Source: Micromonospora sp. WMMA1947
GTDB taxonomy: Bacteria; Actinomycetota; Actinomycetes; Mycobacteriales; Micromonosporaceae
Direction of reading: 5' to 3'
DNA: 64,000 nt
Assembly (NCBI RefSeq): GCF_027497355.1
Contig: NZ_CP114909.1
Coordinates: forward strand, 5,785,001-5,849,000
Position numbers and translations under genes: made by a program. Each line of letters begins with the position of its first letter. The stretch's first letter is position 1. The notes under the pieces were generated by a model. It was not told where the DNA came from and made no database searches. It worked only from the letters and a program-made list of their open reading frames with translations. Shown here one piece after another: positions 62,463 to 64,000 of the stretch.

Positions 62463-63904
62463 TTCTCGTGCCGTTGTGTAATCCGTTCGTTCCCGTCACG
62501 TGCACCGGCGTCATCGTCGACGGAGTCAACGCCCCAGGAGCTGTCCGCGACTCGATGGTCGACATGATCCTCGATGGCCTGGCCGGTGCGGTCCGGGAGG
62601 CGATCCAGTGGGTCGCTGCTCTGCTCACCAGCTGGACGCTCGTCCCGTCGAACAGCCTGTGCCCGACCAGCGGCTCGGATCCGGGTCAGTGGGCCGCTGA
62701 CTGGGTGGTCCAGTGCAACGACGCTGCCGGTCCGGCGCAGCAGTTGCGCGGGTTCATGTTGCCGATCACGATCCTGGTCCTGGTCGGTGGCCTGGTTTGG
62801 CAGGGCATCACCATCGTCATCAGCCGCAAGGGCGAGCCGCTTCTGCAGGCCGTACGCGGCGTGTGGAACACCGCCCTCTGGGGCAGCATCGGTGTCGCCG
62901 GCACCCACCTGGTCCTCAAGGCCGGGGACAGTTACTCGATGTGGCTGCTCGACGAGGCGATCTTCAAGGACTCCGACAAGCCACCCAACGAGGCGATGAG
63001 CGCGGCGCTCGGCGGGCTGCTGCTTCCTGGTGCGGCGGTGGCCCCGTTCGTGATGATCCTGGTTGGTGTTGTGGTCATCCTCGCCGCCGTGGCGCAGACC
63101 ATCCTGATGGTCTTCCGCGAGGGCTCGGTGGTCATCCTCGCCGGGCTCCTGCAACTCGCAGCGGCGGGGTCCGTCACCCGAGGCACCACTCAGTGGCTGC
63201 ACAAGACTCTCGGTTGGTCGCTGGCGCTCGCCCTGTACAAGCCGGCAGCGGTGTCGGTGTACGCCACCTCGTTCGTGATGATGCGCGGCAACGGGCGCGA
63301 CTGGCTGATGGGCCTCGGCATGCTCGCCCTGTCGGTGATCGCCCTGCCCGCGCTGATGAAGTTCTTCACCACCTTCACCGGCGGCGTCACGTCCGGGGGC
63401 GGCGGCCTCGGCATGGCCGGCGCCGGCGCAGCCGCGGGCCTGCACGCCGCGTCGTCGGTGCGCGGAGCGATCGGCGGTCACAGCGCCGGCGACCACGCCC
63501 GCTACCTCGACTCGCGGGGACCCGGTAGCGGCGAAGGGGGCGGTAACGGTCCGACCGGGGCCATGCCGGCCACCTCGGCGCCCTCGCCTACGGGCGGACC
63601 CGGCGGAGGTGCGACCGGTAGCACGCCGAAGGTGGTGAACGGTAACGCGGCCAGTGGCGGCCCGCCCGGTCCGGTAACGCCCGCGACCACTGTGCCGGCC
63701 GGTACCGGCGCTGCCGCATCCACCGGTGGTAGCGCGGCGGCGGGCAGCGGCACAGCCGCGGCCGGGGCGGCAGGAGCGGCGACCGGGCCGGTGGCACCGG
63801 TCGTCATCGGCGCCGCACTGGTCGCTCAGGCCGGGGTCACGGCCGCGAAGGCAGGCGCGAACGCCGCCGGCTCCGCGATGCGGGAAGGGAGCTCACCGAC
63901 GTGA
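62459..63904 (+). CDS. TrbL/VirB6-like conjugation membrane protein
   Basis: 481 residues, GTG overlapping the preceding stop. About six membrane helices in the first 320 residues (FMLPITILVLVGGLVWQGIT, APFVMILVGVVVILAAVAQT, LMGLGMLALSVIALPALMKF) are followed by a long Gly/Ala/Thr-rich tail. Size and layout match the polytopic channel component of actinobacterial type IV-like transfer systems. The tail is probably disordered. Confidence 0.83.
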   Translation: MILVPLCNPFVPVTCTGVIVDGVNAPGAVRDSMVDMILDGLAGAVREAIQWVAALLTSWTLVPSNSLCPTSGSDPGQWAADWVVQCNDAAGPAQQLRGFMLPITILVLVGGLVWQGITIVISRKGEPLLQAVRGVWNTALWGSIGVAGTHLVLKAGDSYSMWLLDEAIFKDSDKPPNEAMSAALGGLLLPGAAVAPFVMILVGVVVILAAVAQTILMVFREGSVVILAGLLQLAAAGSVTRGTTQWLHKTLGWSLALALYKPAAVSVYATSFVMMRGNGRDWLMGLGMLALSVIALPALMKFFTTFTGGVTSGGGGLGMAGAGAAAGLHAASSVRGAIGGHSAGDHARYLDSRGPGSGEGGGNGPTGAMPATSAPSPTGGPGGGATGSTPKVVNGNAASGGPPGPVTPATTVPAGTGAAASTGGSAAAGSGTAAAGAAGAATGPVAPVVIGAALVAQAGVTAAKAGANAAGSAMREGSSPT

Positions 63905-64000
63905 GCAGCGATCAGGCGCAGGTACGCACCTACGGAGGCTGGCGACGGGCGCGGGGCATAGGCCTGTTCGGTCTCGGACCAATGCAGACCTTCGCCGTGC
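63901..64000 (+). CDS. SCO6880-like conjugation protein (3' partial)
   Basis: Only the first 33 residues are in the window (GTG start coupled to the previous stop): VRTYGGWRRARGIGLFGLGP matches the very conserved start of SCO6880/PrgI-type proteins that accompany the transfer ATPase. The gene continues beyond the right edge. Confidence 0.72.
   Translation, partial: MSSDQAQVRTYGGWRRARGIGLFGLGPMQTFAV

Noticed and set aside
1..64000. CRISPR array or tRNA/rRNA genes
   Set aside because: No regularly spaced repeats with spacers and no cloverleaf or rRNA-like stretch were noticed; a dedicated scan was not possible.

Overview
The window is high-GC DNA with actinomycete gene content: an XRE/TPR regulator, FxLD lanthipeptide genes, a MAB_1171c-type membrane protein, an ESX-like protein and a BTAD/LysM regulator. 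It most resembles Micromonosporaceae or a related family; that placement comes from gene content and was not tested. No rRNA, tRNA or CRISPR array was seen. Several blocks look like accessory DNA: restriction and conflict genes, two broken insertion sequences, several decayed genes and a conjugation module at the right edge.

Layout. 1-8.0 kb: a type III-like restriction helicase-nuclease (5' end outside the window), its beta-class DNA methyltransferase, and a convergent UvrD/RecB-nuclease protein. 8.1-10.4 kb: an APH-fold phosphotransferase and an XRE/TPR regulator in one operon, divergent from a lanthipeptide cluster. 11.0-19.6 kb: class I FxLD lanthipeptide cluster with two small upstream genes (one running into a decayed gene), a 52-residue precursor, LanB, LanC, a fused thiopeptide-type/PCMT-like methyltransferase protein and a repeat protein. 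19.6-33.9 kb: a ThsA-type transmembrane-macro protein, then two paralogous CATRA-like conflict modules (TPR-CHAT protease plus TIR-like protein, with a small C-terminal domain fused in the first and split in the second). The modules are separated by an IS256-family element with 8-bp target duplications and by an IS5-family remnant.

34.0-38.4 kb: small membrane and hypothetical genes, a frameshifted ESX/WXG-like gene, a divergent compact caspase-like protein, and two actinobacterial genes of unknown function. 38.4-49.6 kb: one long leftward Tad/Flp pilus operon (lipoprotein, secreted protein, CpaB, TadZ/CpaE, TadA, TadB, TadC, pilin-like protein, two TadE, TadG) ending in a membrane LysM-BTAD regulator. 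50.2-54.2 kb: rightward XRE regulator, ImmA/IrrE peptidase, MAB_1171c-family membrane protein, MpaB-family oxygenase and a prepilin peptidase that probably serves the pilus. 54.5-58.9 kb: a giant sacsin-type ATPase with a C-terminal DUF3883 domain. 59.3 kb: a 38-residue zinc-ribbon protein. 59.6-64 kb: divergent conjugation genes (NlpC/P60 hydrolase and lipoprotein leftward; small membrane protein, frameshifted transfer protein, TrbL/VirB6-like protein and the start of an SCO6880-like gene rightward).

The most interesting part is 19.6-33.9 kb. Two CHAT-protease/TIR-like modules sit beside a membrane macro protein of the type used as a nucleotide-gated effector in Thoeris type II. In the first module the TIR-like domain has lost its key residues; in the second they are kept. 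The FxLD peptide, whose predicted core carries an Asp-Asp-Gly next to a PCMT-like methyltransferase, is the second point of interest.
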